Positions 53,805 through 63,774 of a stretch of 64,000 bases of DNA are shown piece by piece (position 1 is the stretch's first letter; the number at the start of each line of letters is the position of its first letter). Location of the stretch: positions 2,604,001 to 2,668,000 of the forward strand of contig NZ_JACHCG010000001.1 in NCBI RefSeq assembly GCF_014200595.1, given 5' to 3'. The notes beneath the pieces are model-generated. The model had not been told where the DNA came from and ran no database searches. It worked only from the letters and a program-made list of their open reading frames with translations. A program made the position numbers and the translations under genes. The stretch is from Pedobacter cryoconitis (GTDB taxonomy: Bacteria > Bacteroidota > Bacteroidia > Sphingobacteriales > Sphingobacteriaceae).

Positions 53805-54779
53805 ATGAAAAAAACTATTATTTATATATCCTGCTGTTTAGCACTGCTGCTCACAGCTGTTTCCTGTAAGGACAAGAAGAAACAAGAGAAAGCCTCGCAG
53901 CAGACCACGCCAGCAGCCGCCAGATTAGGATCAGCAGATACAGCAAGCCGCGTTATTGAGTATACAAACCTTGTGGTTGATATGGCGAACAGCCACAATG
54001 CTTATCTAAAAGATATCCTTGGAAACACGGAAAAAATCGAAAACGCCTTAAAAAACCCGAATGACAAATTTGGATTTCTTAGAATCATTCACCCCCATCT
54101 CACCAGGTTTACCATTAACAATCGGAATGGGGTAACTATAGAAAACCCGGTTTCTGAACTGGGGAAAGAGAATCAGGCCTATTTTAAAACACAGGTAGCA
54201 CAATACAATGCGAAGTTTGAAAAAATGAATACTGATTATAAACAGTTGAAAGATTATCTGACCGCTCAGGATTATAAAGATGATAAAGGCGCTAAAGGCT
54301 ATGCTTTAATTGATACTATCAGAGGTACTGTTCAAAAGCTCTATACAGGAAAAATCGTACTCATGAAAAAGGTGAACGAAATCGCTGATGCCGCAGAAAT
54401 CGTTGTATTGAAAGACAGTCCGCTTAAAGAATACATTATTGCGATGAAAACTGATATGAAGAACATCCGTAGTTTCGTTGATTTGTTATCAGATAATGCA
54501 AACAGTTATACAAAGATCAGTGCCCGGGCGAAGGCAGGCTTTGCAGCTTTAGAAACTGCACAAGCTAAAAATGCCGGACTGAATATTGAAAACGCGAAAA
54601 AAGCAAACAAGGAAGGCGATTATAAAAACTTTTATGAAAGCTTCCACAATCTTTTACTACGTACCAAAAAGACACTCCGTGATGCCGGAGAAAATGGCAA
54701 ACTAACTAGTAGTGATATTGAAGGATTGGATAGCGGTTATGACGGATTGATCAGAAATTATAATTACTTTAATCAGTAA
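53805..54779 (+). CDS. DUF3829 family lipoprotein
   Basis: The N-terminal lipobox AVSC (acylated Cys near residue 21) is followed by a low-complexity KDKKKQEKAS spacer and a long alpha-helical body of about 280 residues in coiled-coil style. The YiiG/DUF3829 family is widespread in Proteobacteria and Bacteroidota with no assigned role. It is a periplasmic or outer-membrane lipoprotein. It is monocistronic, with its own terminator. Confidence 0.82.
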   Translation: MKKTIIYISCCLALLLTAVSCKDKKKQEKASQQTTPAAARLGSADTASRVIEYTNLVVDMANSHNAYLKDILGNTEKIENALKNPNDKFGFLRIIHPHLTRFTINNRNGVTIENPVSELGKENQAYFKTQVAQYNAKFEKMNTDYKQLKDYLTAQDYKDDKGAKGYALIDTIRGTVQKLYTGKIVLMKKVNEIADAAEIVVLKDSPLKEYIIAMKTDMKNIRSFVDLLSDNANSYTKISARAKAGFAALETAQAKNAGLNIENAKKANKEGDYKNFYESFHNLLLRTKKTLRDAGENGKLTSSDIEGLDSGYDGLIRNYNYFNQ

Positions 54780-54783
54780 AAAG

Positions 54784-54822
54784 GATTCACCTTCAATTAT
54801 AGATGAAGGTGAATCTTTTTTC
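54784..54822 (+). terminator. Rho-independent terminator
   Basis: GATTCACCTTCA (54784-54795) and TGAAGGTGAATC (54804-54815) form a perfect 12-bp stem, followed by a T7 tract. It ends the DUF3829 transcript. Confidence 0.9.
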
Positions 54823-54841
54823 CTTTCAAAGATAACTCTTG

Positions 54842-55675
54842 TTATAATTGTTTTTCAAGCCCGAGCCTGTCAATCTGAATCCAATACTCCTTAATCTTTC
54901 CGTTTTCGACCTTGTAAACTGCACTCGCAATTTCAATTAGTGGTTTCCCTGTTGCCGGGCGTCCATCAATTGTCGCCAAATGTTTCCCCGTTTGTTTCCA
55001 CCTGGCATAAACGCGGTCATCTTCTGCGATGATTTCAGTAATTTCAAAATGAAAATTTCCGTATAAGGTCAGAAATTCTTTTACATGTTCTGCATAATCC
55101 TGAGGTGTTCTTTTGACTGATGTTTCTCCTTCTGCATTCATTTGATGCGCTAACAAGGTATCTGCCATATATAATCCGGCATGGTCAGGATTCTTGCCCG
55201 AGCGTACTCGTTCCAGGAACCGCCTGATCAACTGCTTGTTTTCAGCGGAGGAATTAGTGTGACTCCATGCCGTAGAGGCAATTTCGATATTTGCTTTCGC
55301 AGGAAGATCAGTCACAGCAATACAGACCCTGGCTGGAAAATCTCCTGTAAAATAGCTCCGGTATACTTGATTAGTTATAGGATAGTTATCCATGCTTTTC
55401 AAATAAATAGTAACATTCACCAAATCACTATAAGCTAATCCCTGTTCATGAAGTAAACTTCCAATATTTTTCATCACCTGATGTACTTCAGCTTCGAAAC
55501 TACTGGTTACTAATTGTCCGGTAGCACTATTGATACCTACTTGTCCGGACAGAAAAACAAAATCTTTAGCCGGCTTCACTTTGCTGTACGGTAATGCCTG
55601 AACCGGGTTATCTCTTTGTTGTGCCATAATAGGGAAAGAATAAATAAACAAGATGAGAAATAGTAATTTTTTCAT
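54842..55675 (-). CDS. Exported RidA-SnoaL fusion protein
   Basis: A signal peptide (1-18) is followed by a RidA domain (about 25-140) with FVFLSGQVGIN, VTIYLKSMDNYP and PARVCIAVTDLPAKANIEIA, including the PAR motif whose Arg is the RidA catalytic residue. The second half (150-277) is a SnoaL/NTF2-like domain (ENKQLIRRFLERVRSGKNPD; ARWKQTGKHLATIDGRPATG). SnoaL-type folds bind polyketides or aldehydes. The fusion is rare and suggests an exported enzyme acting on a reactive intermediate. It is divergent from a LysR gene. Confidence 0.88.
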   Translation of the reverse strand: MKKLLFLILFIYSFPIMAQQRDNPVQALPYSKVKPAKDFVFLSGQVGINSATGQLVTSSFEAEVHQVMKNIGSLLHEQGLAYSDLVNVTIYLKSMDNYPITNQVYRSYFTGDFPARVCIAVTDLPAKANIEIASTAWSHTNSSAENKQLIRRFLERVRSGKNPDHAGLYMADTLLAHQMNAEGETSVKRTPQDYAEHVKEFLTLYGNFHFEITEIIAEDDRVYARWKQTGKHLATIDGRPATGKPLIEIASAVYKVENGKIKEYWIQIDRLGLEKQL

Positions 55676-55713
55676 TTTAATGATAGATCAGATACAAAAT
55701 TACATTTACCTTT

Positions 55714-55761
55714 TAATACCTAAAATACTATTTTTGTCACCAACTAATACCCAAATAGTAT
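55714..55761. promoter_or_regulatory. Candidate LysR operator in the divergent spacer
   Basis: Two direct copies, TAATACCTAAAATACTA (55714-55730) and TAATACCCAAATAGTA (55745-55760), overlap an inverted pair ATACTATTT (55725-55733) / AAATAGTAT (55753-55761). TATTTTTG (55729-55736) matches the TAnnTTTG promoter box for the LysR gene. The arrangement is typical of LysR control regions between divergent genes. Confidence 0.5.
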
Positions 55762-55765
55762 CACT

Positions 55766-56671
55766 ATGGACTTAAGGCACTTGAATTATTTTCTGGTTTT
55801 AGCAGAAGAATTACATTTTGGAAGGGCAGCAGCGAGGTTACATATTTCTCAGCCCCCATTGAGCAGAATGATCCAGCTGATAGAAAATGATCTGGGCGTA
55901 TTGCTTTTCGAACGGACTAAACGAAGTGTCATACTCACCCCTGCCGGAGAAGACTTTTTACAAGATGCCAGGCAAATGATTTTACAGATGCAAACTGTAA
56001 AAAAACGACTGGCCATATATGGGCAGGGAGAAACGGGTACATTAAGAATTGGTTATGTAGGGGCAGTTATGCATAGCAAACTTCCTTTACTGCTGGCAGA
56101 ATTTGCGAAAAGCCTTCCCCATATTAATTTACAATTTGAGGAATTGCCTAACCATAAATTAGTCCATGAATTAAATAATGGTACGCTGGATGCTGCTTTT
56201 GTAAGAACTTGGCTGCATCCTGAAAAACTGGAAGAAAAACTGATTCTCTCAGAAAAATTCGTAGCAGTTTTACCTATAGCACATTCACTAGCAGCAAAAA
56301 ATAAGATTTCTGTTAAAGAACTGGTTAATGAACAATTTATCACATTTACACGTGAATGTGGCCCCACCATATTCGATAGTTTTTTAGTCTTATGTTCAAA
56401 TGCAGGGTTTACACCACAAATCTCACATCATGCTTCCCAGCTAAATTCAGTGCTAAGATTAGTGGAAAGTGGTTTTGGTATTTCGCTTTTACCTGAGCAT
56501 GTGGAAAAAGGATATGCATTACAGCTAAAATTCATTCCCCTGGAAAACACAGAAGAAACAGTCCCACTGATTATGTTAAACAGGAAAGAGAATCCAAATC
56601 CGGCCCTGCTGCACTTGCAGAATTACCTGGCTAAATCTTCGTCAAAAGAGAATAAGATTGCCGGAAAATGA
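55766..56671 (+). CDS. LysR family transcriptional regulator
   Basis: The 301-residue protein has the N-terminal winged HTH (LNYFLVLAEELHFGRAAARL, HISQPPLSRMIQLIENDLG, RSVILTPAGEDFL) and a periplasmic-binding-protein-like effector domain (LRIGYVGAVMHSK; ESGFGISLLPEHVEKG). It faces the RidA-SnoaL gene across a 90-base spacer that holds a candidate operator, so it probably controls that gene and itself. The effector is unknown. Confidence 0.94.
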   Translation: MDLRHLNYFLVLAEELHFGRAAARLHISQPPLSRMIQLIENDLGVLLFERTKRSVILTPAGEDFLQDARQMILQMQTVKKRLAIYGQGETGTLRIGYVGAVMHSKLPLLLAEFAKSLPHINLQFEELPNHKLVHELNNGTLDAAFVRTWLHPEKLEEKLILSEKFVAVLPIAHSLAAKNKISVKELVNEQFITFTRECGPTIFDSFLVLCSNAGFTPQISHHASQLNSVLRLVESGFGISLLPEHVEKGYALQLKFIPLENTEETVPLIMLNRKENPNPALLHLQNYLAKSSSKENKIAGK

Positions 56672-56803
56672 AATATAAAATCAGGCTGAAAACATGTTAA
56701 TTCACCTGGGATAAGGATATTACCGCTACAGGCAATCCAACCGGCAGAGCGGTTATCCTGTTATACAATACAAATTATGGCCGTGTACATAAGGTTCACA
56801 AAT

Positions 56804-56838
56804 CAAAAAAACCGCCTCGAACGAATGAGACGGTTTTT
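56804..56838. terminator. Bidirectional terminator
   Basis: AAAACCGCCTC (56808-56818) pairs with GAGACGGTTTT (56827-56837) with one mismatch. T-rich flanks are found on both strands. It ends the SH3-BON operon and may also end the LysR transcript. Confidence 0.7.
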
Positions 56839-56859
56839 CAAATGCCCGTTATTTAAGGA

Positions 56860-57282
56860 TTAAGCCTGAGGCTCGAGGTATTTTGCATAGCAATAACCTT
56901 CTTCCCCATCATTGGTGCGTACCAGCCACCATAAATCATTACTTCTGTTAACCAGTGTAATGACTTCTCCATGTGCTGCCTTACCAACTATTGGCTGATC
57001 AGTACCTGGTCCTTTACGGATATTCAGGTTACTGCTTTCTGTAATGACTTTGGCCTGAGTTACTGCTGCATCAACCGCAACATTTACATTTAAAACTAAA
57101 TCTCCACCTGCAAAATTAGGGTCGATCTGGTTGTAAACATCCCAAAGATGATCTTTAGCCGCGCCATCAGGAGCAGTTCCATCTATATACAATACGCCAT
57201 CCTGCTCACGTACCGCAAGGTCAGAGATTCCTGCCGCAGTTGCTGCATCAGTTAATGCTTTATATTTATCTTGTAATGCCAT
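56860..57282 (-). CDS. SH3-domain protein with BON-like N-terminus
   Basis: The 140-residue protein has a BON-like half (VREQDGVLYIDGTAPDGAAK; DPNFAGGDLVLNVNV) and a bacterial SH3 domain (LNIRKGPGTDQPIVGKAA; WWLVRTNDGEEGYCYAKYL). No signal peptide is visible, so its location is uncertain; similar proteins work with peptidoglycan or at the envelope. It lies 8 bases after the BON lipoprotein gene and shares its transcript. Confidence 0.82.
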   Translation of the reverse strand: MALQDKYKALTDAATAAGISDLAVREQDGVLYIDGTAPDGAAKDHLWDVYNQIDPNFAGGDLVLNVNVAVDAAVTQAKVITESSNLNIRKGPGTDQPIVGKAAHGEVITLVNRSNDLWWLVRTNDGEEGYCYAKYLEPQA

Positions 57283-57290
57283 GATCCGGA

Positions 57291-57761
57291 TTATTTTACA
57301 GTTAATTGATTATCAATTTTCTTCGGTTTTAACACAGACAACTGTTGCATTAATTTTACCAGTGAAGATTTGCTGATTTCACCTTTTAAGGTAACTACAC
57401 CATCTTTAACTGAAGTTTGAACTGTAGGAAAATCTTTAGTTGCGTCAGCTACATTTTTGGTCAGTGTTGAATCTTCTGCGATTACAACAGGCGCTGAAGA
57501 TAATACTGGCTTAATAGTCAGATTATTTACTACTGATTTTACGCCTTTTTCAGCTCTGGCGATTGTTTCAGCTTTTGCTTTTTCAGCTTCATCAGCTACT
57601 TCACCAGTTAAAGTAACTTCACCTTTAGTAACAGTTACACTAACTTCAGCAGCTTCTTTAGCTTTTACAGCCGTTTGAATGTCCCCATCCTTTGGTGAAC
57701 AAGCTGCAAAAAACAGCGTTGCGACTACAGCCGCACTCATAAATAGTTTTGTTGTTTTCAT
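57291..57761 (-). CDS. BON-domain lipoprotein
   Basis: The lipobox is FFAAC with Cys21. Two BON units follow: VTVTKGEVTLTGEVADEAEK at about 40-60 and SVKDGVVTLKGEISKS at about 115-130. BON domains bind phospholipid and help stabilise the outer membrane under stress (compare OsmY). It is co-transcribed with the SH3-BON gene. Confidence 0.85.
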   Translation of the reverse strand: MKTTKLFMSAAVVATLFFAACSPKDGDIQTAVKAKEAAEVSVTVTKGEVTLTGEVADEAEKAKAETIARAEKGVKSVVNNLTIKPVLSSAPVVIAEDSTLTKNVADATKDFPTVQTSVKDGVVTLKGEISKSSLVKLMQQLSVLKPKKIDNQLTVK

Positions 57762-57794
57762 TTTTCTTTGGATTTGGTAGTGTAAATTACATTA

Positions 57795-59180
57795 CTATAA
57801 CAAAGTTCCTTTCAAAAAGATTGCTGCAATGCTAAAATAAATTACCAGCCCTGTAACGTCCACTAATGTAGCAACGAAAGGTGCAGAAGACGTTGCCGGA
57901 TCAATCTTACATTTTTTAAGTACCATAGGAACCATAGAGCCACTCAGTGTGCCCCACATCACGATCCCGATTAAGGAGAAAAAGATCGTTACGGCCAGTA
58001 AAAACCAATGCACCCCATAATTATACCAATGCAGATTCTGCCATATAGCAATCCGGATGAAACCTATCGCCCCTAATATAATCCCTAAAACCAATCCTGA
58101 TAAAATTTCCCGCCGCATCACATACCACCAGTCTTTCAGGTTCAATTCTTTCAAAGCCATTGCCCTGATAATCAAAGTAGCTGCCTGAGATCCGCTATTT
58201 CCCCCGCTGGAAATAATTAAAGGAACAAATAAAGCCAGTACTACAGCTTTTGAAATTTCTCCATCAAAATATCCCATGGCCGTAGCAGTTAACATTTCTC
58301 CCAAAAACAGGACAATCAACCATCCCGCCCTCTTTTTAAGCAAAGAGAAGAAGGGTGTTTTTACATAAGGAAAATCCAGTTCTTCAATCCCTCCGAATTT
58401 CTGGATCTCTGCGGTAGCCTTTTGTTCGGCTACATCCATCACATCATCTATAGTCACTACCCCGAGTAAAATATGGTCATCGTTAATTACAGGCAATACA
58501 ACCCGGTCATATTCTTTAAATTTCTGCACCGCATCCTCTTTAGTTTCATTAATTTTTAAAGTGATACAAAACCCATCTACAATGTCCATGATCTTTTTAG
58601 AGCGCTCATTTAAAACCAGTCTGCGAACAGGAACATCATCAATTAACCGATCCTGATCATCAACTACATAAATAACATTAGCTGCTTCGGTATCTTTATG
58701 ATGTAAACGTAAATGTTCTGTGGCTTCTGCAATAGTCATTTCCGGACTTACGGTAGCTACATCTGTATTAATAATACGGGCAACGCTTTTCGCAGAATAA
58801 CCTAATAAATTTGCGACTTCATTCCTGTTTTCAGTATTTAAATATTCGAGAAAACGGGAGAGTTCCATTCCTTTAGAAGCAGAATAAAAGATAGTCCTGT
58901 CATCTGATTTCAGGTGATTAAGAATATAAAATGCACTATCTTTTGAGATACTCTTAATAATCTTCTTTTGAAGTTGTACATCCAAATAAGGTAAGACATT
59001 CAATTGTTGCTCAGCATTGAAGGAATTGTAGGCATCGATTGCCTTATCTGCGGGAATAGAAATAAAGAGCTGCGCAACCTCTGAAGGGTGAATATAGCCG
59101 GTTTGATGACTCGGCTTAAATAAGCCCGAGAAATCTCCGCCTATTATTTTTTTCCTGGCTTCTTTGAAGGGTAAATTCAT
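57795..59180 (-). CDS. mgtE: MgtE-type magnesium transporter
   Basis: The 461-residue protein has the MgtE layout: N-terminal helical domain (GYIHPSEVAQLFISIP), two CBS domains (AEATEHLRLHHKDTEAANVI; IDDVMDVAEQKATAE) and a five-helix membrane domain (SGGNSGSQAATLIIRAMALK; GTLSGSMVPMVLKKCKIDPA), with the usual Asp-rich cytoplasmic Mg2+-sensing sites. It imports Mg2+ (and possibly Co2+) through the inner membrane and closes at high cytoplasmic Mg2+. It lies next to the BON/SH3 envelope genes on the same strand. Confidence 0.95.
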   Translation of the reverse strand: MNLPFKEARKKIIGGDFSGLFKPSHQTGYIHPSEVAQLFISIPADKAIDAYNSFNAEQQLNVLPYLDVQLQKKIIKSISKDSAFYILNHLKSDDRTIFYSASKGMELSRFLEYLNTENRNEVANLLGYSAKSVARIINTDVATVSPEMTIAEATEHLRLHHKDTEAANVIYVVDDQDRLIDDVPVRRLVLNERSKKIMDIVDGFCITLKINETKEDAVQKFKEYDRVVLPVINDDHILLGVVTIDDVMDVAEQKATAEIQKFGGIEELDFPYVKTPFFSLLKKRAGWLIVLFLGEMLTATAMGYFDGEISKAVVLALFVPLIISSGGNSGSQAATLIIRAMALKELNLKDWWYVMRREILSGLVLGIILGAIGFIRIAIWQNLHWYNYGVHWFLLAVTIFFSLIGIVMWGTLSGSMVPMVLKKCKIDPATSSAPFVATLVDVTGLVIYFSIAAIFLKGTLL

Positions 59181-59332
59181 GAAAGATAGATTTGATAGGC
59201 TGAAGCTACTCAGTTAATTACTGAATTGCAACACCTAAAAACCATCAAACTGGCAAACCACCGGCCCTCTCCTTTAAAAGGGCAGACCGGCGGAATATTA
59301 CCATCAAACCAACTTAGATCTCTTTTACACGA

Positions 59333-60616
59333 TTACCTGATATCCCAAATACCCGCAGCACGCTCCAATTCAATCAATGCTGCTGCATAATTCGATTGTG
59401 ATTCATAAAATCCTTGTTGTACTTCATTGTATGTTCTTTGTGCGTTCAAAACTTCCAGTAACGAAGTTTCCCCACGTTTATAGCTATACATTTTAGCCGT
59501 TAAAATTTTCTTTCCTTCACTCAGCAGCCCGGTCTTATACTGCTGAACCTGTTTCTGAGCCGCAGTATAATTAAAATAAGCCTGTGTCACTTCTACCTGG
59601 ATCTGCTGCTGAACTTGTTCATATTGAACACCCACCTGTTTAATTGTAAACTGAGCAGCCTTTATATCACCCTTGTAATGATTTGAGAATTTCAGCGGAA
59701 CACTGAAACCTGCATTGAAAGTCCGGTGATAAGGCGTCGGGGCAATTTCATTTGTCGAAACCCCAGAGAACTGTAGTCCTGCATTAACCCCTAAATCCAC
59801 TTTCCGGTTTGCTTTCACTAAAGTCAGGCTCCTGTCAGCAACAATTTTATTGTTTAATGCCGCTACGGCGTCTGCCCTGGTGATTTGCGCATTACTGATT
59901 AAGGATTGATAATTTATATCACGCGCCAGGTTCTCAAAGTCCCCATCTGGCATCAACAAAGTATCTGCACTCTTTTTACCGAGATAAGAACTTAATTTAA
60001 TCAGTGCATTTCTCCAGTCTGCTTCAGTCTGATAAACAATATTTTGCAAATTACTGGCCTCCAGTTTAGATTGTCTTGCATCTGTTTCTGTAATTGCACC
60101 CAGTTTACTACGGATTGCGTCTGCGTCTGCGAGTTGTTTCATCATTTGATAAGAATAATGTTGCACCTGCAATAATTCATACTGCTGAATCGCAGAGTAA
60201 TAAGCGAGTGCAGCATCCGCTCTCAGGTTCCTTAAATAATCAAGCAATAATGCCTTGTTCAATTCGGTCACACTTTGAGCAAGGCCAATCCGTGCTTTTC
60301 TTTTACCACCCAATTCAATGGTCGTTCCCAGCCCCAGCGTTACGCCCTGTCCCAATTTCAATTTGGCCTGCTGGTTATCAAATGCACCTGCTGAAAATTG
60401 AGGATCTGGAAAGATCTTCGCTGTTTCGATTCCCGCTTCAGCAATATTCACATTGTACTTTTCTGCAGCATAACCCAGATTTTCTTTTCCTACACGGTTC
60501 AAGAACTGAAGCACAGATATTTTTGATTTTAAAGACAGGGTATCTACCTGTGCTTGTCCATTCATGGTTATGCCTGTCAGCAGGCATAAGGACAAAATGT
60601 ATTTCGTAAATTTCAT
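59333..60616 (-). CDS. TolC-family outer-membrane efflux protein (CusC/CzcC type)
   Basis: A 22-residue signal peptide is followed by two outer-membrane efflux (OEP) repeats. The body has long helical hairpins, with AEAGIETAKIFPDPQFSAGA in the first repeat and YKRGETSLLEVLNAQRTYNE in the second. It forms the outer-membrane channel of a tripartite efflux pump. It lies 33 bases after the CusA/CzcA gene stop on the same strand, with the adaptor gene upstream. The metal, or other substrate, is set by the pump. Confidence 0.92.
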   Translation of the reverse strand: MKFTKYILSLCLLTGITMNGQAQVDTLSLKSKISVLQFLNRVGKENLGYAAEKYNVNIAEAGIETAKIFPDPQFSAGAFDNQQAKLKLGQGVTLGLGTTIELGGKRKARIGLAQSVTELNKALLLDYLRNLRADAALAYYSAIQQYELLQVQHYSYQMMKQLADADAIRSKLGAITETDARQSKLEASNLQNIVYQTEADWRNALIKLSSYLGKKSADTLLMPDGDFENLARDINYQSLISNAQITRADAVAALNNKIVADRSLTLVKANRKVDLGVNAGLQFSGVSTNEIAPTPYHRTFNAGFSVPLKFSNHYKGDIKAAQFTIKQVGVQYEQVQQQIQVEVTQAYFNYTAAQKQVQQYKTGLLSEGKKILTAKMYSYKRGETSLLEVLNAQRTYNEVQQGFYESQSNYAAALIELERAAGIWDIR

Positions 60617-60649
60617 CTATTTAGTATTGAATAGCTGTTTCAAATGGAT

Positions 60650-63600
60650 TTATTGTGTCGCTGTTTCAGCTGGTTGAAAATCATCCTTGCCCCATTTACT
60701 TTCCAGCAGATAATAAAGTGCTGGCAAAACGAACAGTGTAATTGCTGTTGCGGCAAACAGGCCATAAACTATTACTGTAGCTAATGGTCTTTGAACATCA
60801 GAACCTATACCTGTGGCTAAAGAAGCGGGTAATAGCCCCAATGCTGCCACTGTTGCAGTCATCAGAACAGGTCGGAAACGGTGTTTTGCACCATCTAAAA
60901 CTGCTTTGAGTAAATCATATCCTTTTTTACGCAATTCGTTGATATGGGAAATCAGGATCACACCATTTTGAATAGCGACACCAAACAGCGCGATAAAACC
61001 TACCGCTGAAGACACATTCAGGGTCATTCCTCTGATATTCAAGGCTAACATCCCTCCAAATAACGCTAGTGGAACAATGCTCAGAATCAAACCAGCCTGT
61101 CTGAATTTTCCAAACGCACCATAAAGCAGTAAGAACATGATAGCTAAGGCTAAAGGCACAACAACTCCTAGTTTAGCGTAAGCACGGTTTTGATTTTCAA
61201 ACTGACCACCCCATTCTATTTTATACTTTTCATGATCATATTTAACTTGTTGTGTAATCTTTGTCTGTGCATCTTTCAAAAATGAGCTTAAATCTGCTCC
61301 TCTTAAGTTTAACCTTACAGTCAGCTGTCTGCGGTTCATTTCTCTGGAAATAGAGCTTTCTCCCAGATCAGTTTTCACTTCAGCAATCTGCGACAAAGGA
61401 ATTTTTGCTCCCGTTGATGAGGTGAGCATCAGGTTTCCTATTTTTTCAGGTGTATTCCGGCTTTCTTCTTTATAACGGCAAATCACATCATAAACTCTAT
61501 CGCCCGAAAAGATCTGCGAAACAGCTTTACCACCTATAGCAACTTCAACCAGTTCGGCTACATCACTAATATTCAGCCCGTATTTGGCTACAGCATCTCT
61601 GTTTATCCTGATTTGTAATTGTGGTAAAGGAGGTTCCTGATCAATTGCAATATCTACAGCTCCTTTTACTGTTCTTAAAGTAGAAACCACATTTTCAGTA
61701 ATCCTCCTGGTTTCCTTAAAATCGTTACCAAATACTTTAACGACCAATTCACTGTGTGCACCCGAAATTTTATCCATTACCCCGTCAATCATTGGCTGCG
61801 TAAAAGCTACTGAATAACCTGGCATAGCAGCATATTCCCTGGATAAATCTTCAACCAGGGCAGCTTTATTCCGGCCGCTTGCCCATTCTTTATAAGGCTT
61901 CAGTCCTACAGAAACTTCAAAATGTGAAGGGGTGAAATAATCAGTTCCCTGGTCATTACGGCCTGCCTGGACATTTACATAAGTGATTTCAGGATGTTTC
62001 ATTGTTGCTGCTCTCAGCGCATCACTCATCTCTCTTGACTTCTCTAAAGTCACCCCTGGAGGCAATGATACCTGTAACCAGATGGAGCCTTCATCTAATG
62101 GCGGCAAAAAGTCTTTTCCAACGATAACGGACAGGACAATGGCGCTGATCAATACTAACACCAGCGGCATAAACACTTTTTTTGGTTTGTCCATGATCTT
62201 ACTCAAACGCCTTTCATACCATGCAGTCAGTTTTTCTAACCACGTATTGTGATAGATTTTGCCTGGTTTTCTGTAAACAGCATAAGCGAGCCCCGGTATC
62301 AATATTAATGCGACCGCCAATGCACCCAGCAAAGCATAACCTACGGTAAAAGCCATAGGGGTAAATAGTTTTTTCTCTACTCTTTCAAAGGAAAACAAAG
62401 GCAGGTAAGCGGTAATAATGATAATCGTCGAAAATAAAATAGGCTTGGCCACGCTTAAAGCTCTCTCACTAATAGAAACCTCTTCCAGTTCTTTATCAGG
62501 ATGATCCTCCCTTTTTTTCAGAATAGTTTCCAGCATTACAATCGCGCCATCCACAATAATCCCAAAATCTATTGCTCCCAAAGAAAGCAGATTTGCCGGA
62601 ATCTTTGTGAAATGCATCAGGATAAATGCGACCAGTAAAGAAACCGGGATCGTAATGGCGACAATTAATGCACCTCTCCAACTTCCCAGAAAAACAATTA
62701 ACACTACGATAACCAATCCCATTCCTTCTAAAAGCGTATGAGAAACAGTGTCGAGTGTGGTATTGATTAAGTTTGTCCTGTCCAGATAAGCGCGAATAGT
62801 TACTCCTTCAGGTAAAACACCATGGTTCAGCTCTGCTACCGCTTTATGAATTCCATCGAGTACTACTGAAGGATTTTGTCCCTTCAGCATCACTACAATC
62901 CCTGCAATTCCATCAGAATAATCCACATTGCGATCGGTATAACCTGCTACCCCTTTACGTTCTAGTGTACCGTATTTCAGGTCACCCAAGTCTTTGACAA
63001 ATACAGGGACGCCATTGACAGATTTAACGACCACATCTCCTAAAGCAGCTAAATCTTTAACCAGGCCTATCCCGCGCACTACATAACCTTGTTCTCCGCG
63101 GTTTAAAATACTTCCCCCCGCATTGGTATTATTATTACTGATTGCAGTTTGCACATCGGCCAGTGCCACATGATATTGTACTAGTTTAGCCGGATCAATC
63201 TCTAATTGATATTGTGTAGTGATCCCGCCAAAATTGGCCACATCTGCTACGCCCTGTACTTGTTTGATCTTTGGTATAATCGTCCAGTTCTGTAAATCAG
63301 TAAGTTTCCTTAAATCATGATTTTTACTTTCTATAATATACCGGTAGATTTCCCCGGTCGGAGAGGTCAGCGGATCAAGTCCCGGAGCCGCGCCAAAAGG
63401 AAGACTCAGACCAGTTAACCTTTCCTGGATTCTTTGTCTGGCCCAATAATCATCCACACCATCATCAAAAACCATAGTGATTAGTGACAAGCCGAATAAA
63501 CTACGGCTGCGCATCACATGCATACCGGGTAAACCGTTGAGTGCACGTTCTATAGGAATAGAAATTTGCTGTTCTACTTCTTCGGCAGCCAGGCCAGGCA

Positions 63601-63754
63601 CCTGGGTAACTACCTGAGAGGTTACATCTGCAATGTCCGGATAAGCTTCTATTGAAAGTTGTTTCCAGGAGTAAAATCCGAATACAGCCAGGAGTACAAA
63701 AAGTGCTGCAAAGAGCCAGCGTTTTTTTATTGCGGTAAAAATTAATTGCTTCAT
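60650..63754 (-). CDS. CusA/CzcA family heavy-metal RND efflux pump
   Basis: This 1034-residue pump starts with WLFAALFVLLAVFGFYSWKQ. It has twelve expected membrane helices and the proton-relay stretch LGAIDFGIIVDGAIVMLE, as in the heavy-metal efflux (HME) group. Periplasmic loops hold PDIADVTSQVVTQVPGLAAE near the start. It pumps metal cations such as Cu+/Ag+ or Co2+/Zn2+/Cd2+ out of the cell; the metal cannot be decided by eye. It is the middle gene of an adaptor-pump-channel operon. Confidence 0.95.
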   Translation of the reverse strand: MKQLIFTAIKKRWLFAALFVLLAVFGFYSWKQLSIEAYPDIADVTSQVVTQVPGLAAEEVEQQISIPIERALNGLPGMHVMRSRSLFGLSLITMVFDDGVDDYWARQRIQERLTGLSLPFGAAPGLDPLTSPTGEIYRYIIESKNHDLRKLTDLQNWTIIPKIKQVQGVADVANFGGITTQYQLEIDPAKLVQYHVALADVQTAISNNNTNAGGSILNRGEQGYVVRGIGLVKDLAALGDVVVKSVNGVPVFVKDLGDLKYGTLERKGVAGYTDRNVDYSDGIAGIVVMLKGQNPSVVLDGIHKAVAELNHGVLPEGVTIRAYLDRTNLINTTLDTVSHTLLEGMGLVIVVLIVFLGSWRGALIVAITIPVSLLVAFILMHFTKIPANLLSLGAIDFGIIVDGAIVMLETILKKREDHPDKELEEVSISERALSVAKPILFSTIIIITAYLPLFSFERVEKKLFTPMAFTVGYALLGALAVALILIPGLAYAVYRKPGKIYHNTWLEKLTAWYERRLSKIMDKPKKVFMPLVLVLISAIVLSVIVGKDFLPPLDEGSIWLQVSLPPGVTLEKSREMSDALRAATMKHPEITYVNVQAGRNDQGTDYFTPSHFEVSVGLKPYKEWASGRNKAALVEDLSREYAAMPGYSVAFTQPMIDGVMDKISGAHSELVVKVFGNDFKETRRITENVVSTLRTVKGAVDIAIDQEPPLPQLQIRINRDAVAKYGLNISDVAELVEVAIGGKAVSQIFSGDRVYDVICRYKEESRNTPEKIGNLMLTSSTGAKIPLSQIAEVKTDLGESSISREMNRRQLTVRLNLRGADLSSFLKDAQTKITQQVKYDHEKYKIEWGGQFENQNRAYAKLGVVVPLALAIMFLLLYGAFGKFRQAGLILSIVPLALFGGMLALNIRGMTLNVSSAVGFIALFGVAIQNGVILISHINELRKKGYDLLKAVLDGAKHRFRPVLMTATVAALGLLPASLATGIGSDVQRPLATVIVYGLFAATAITLFVLPALYYLLESKWGKDDFQPAETATQ

Positions 63755-63774
63755 ATGATTGGCTTATAGCGTGA

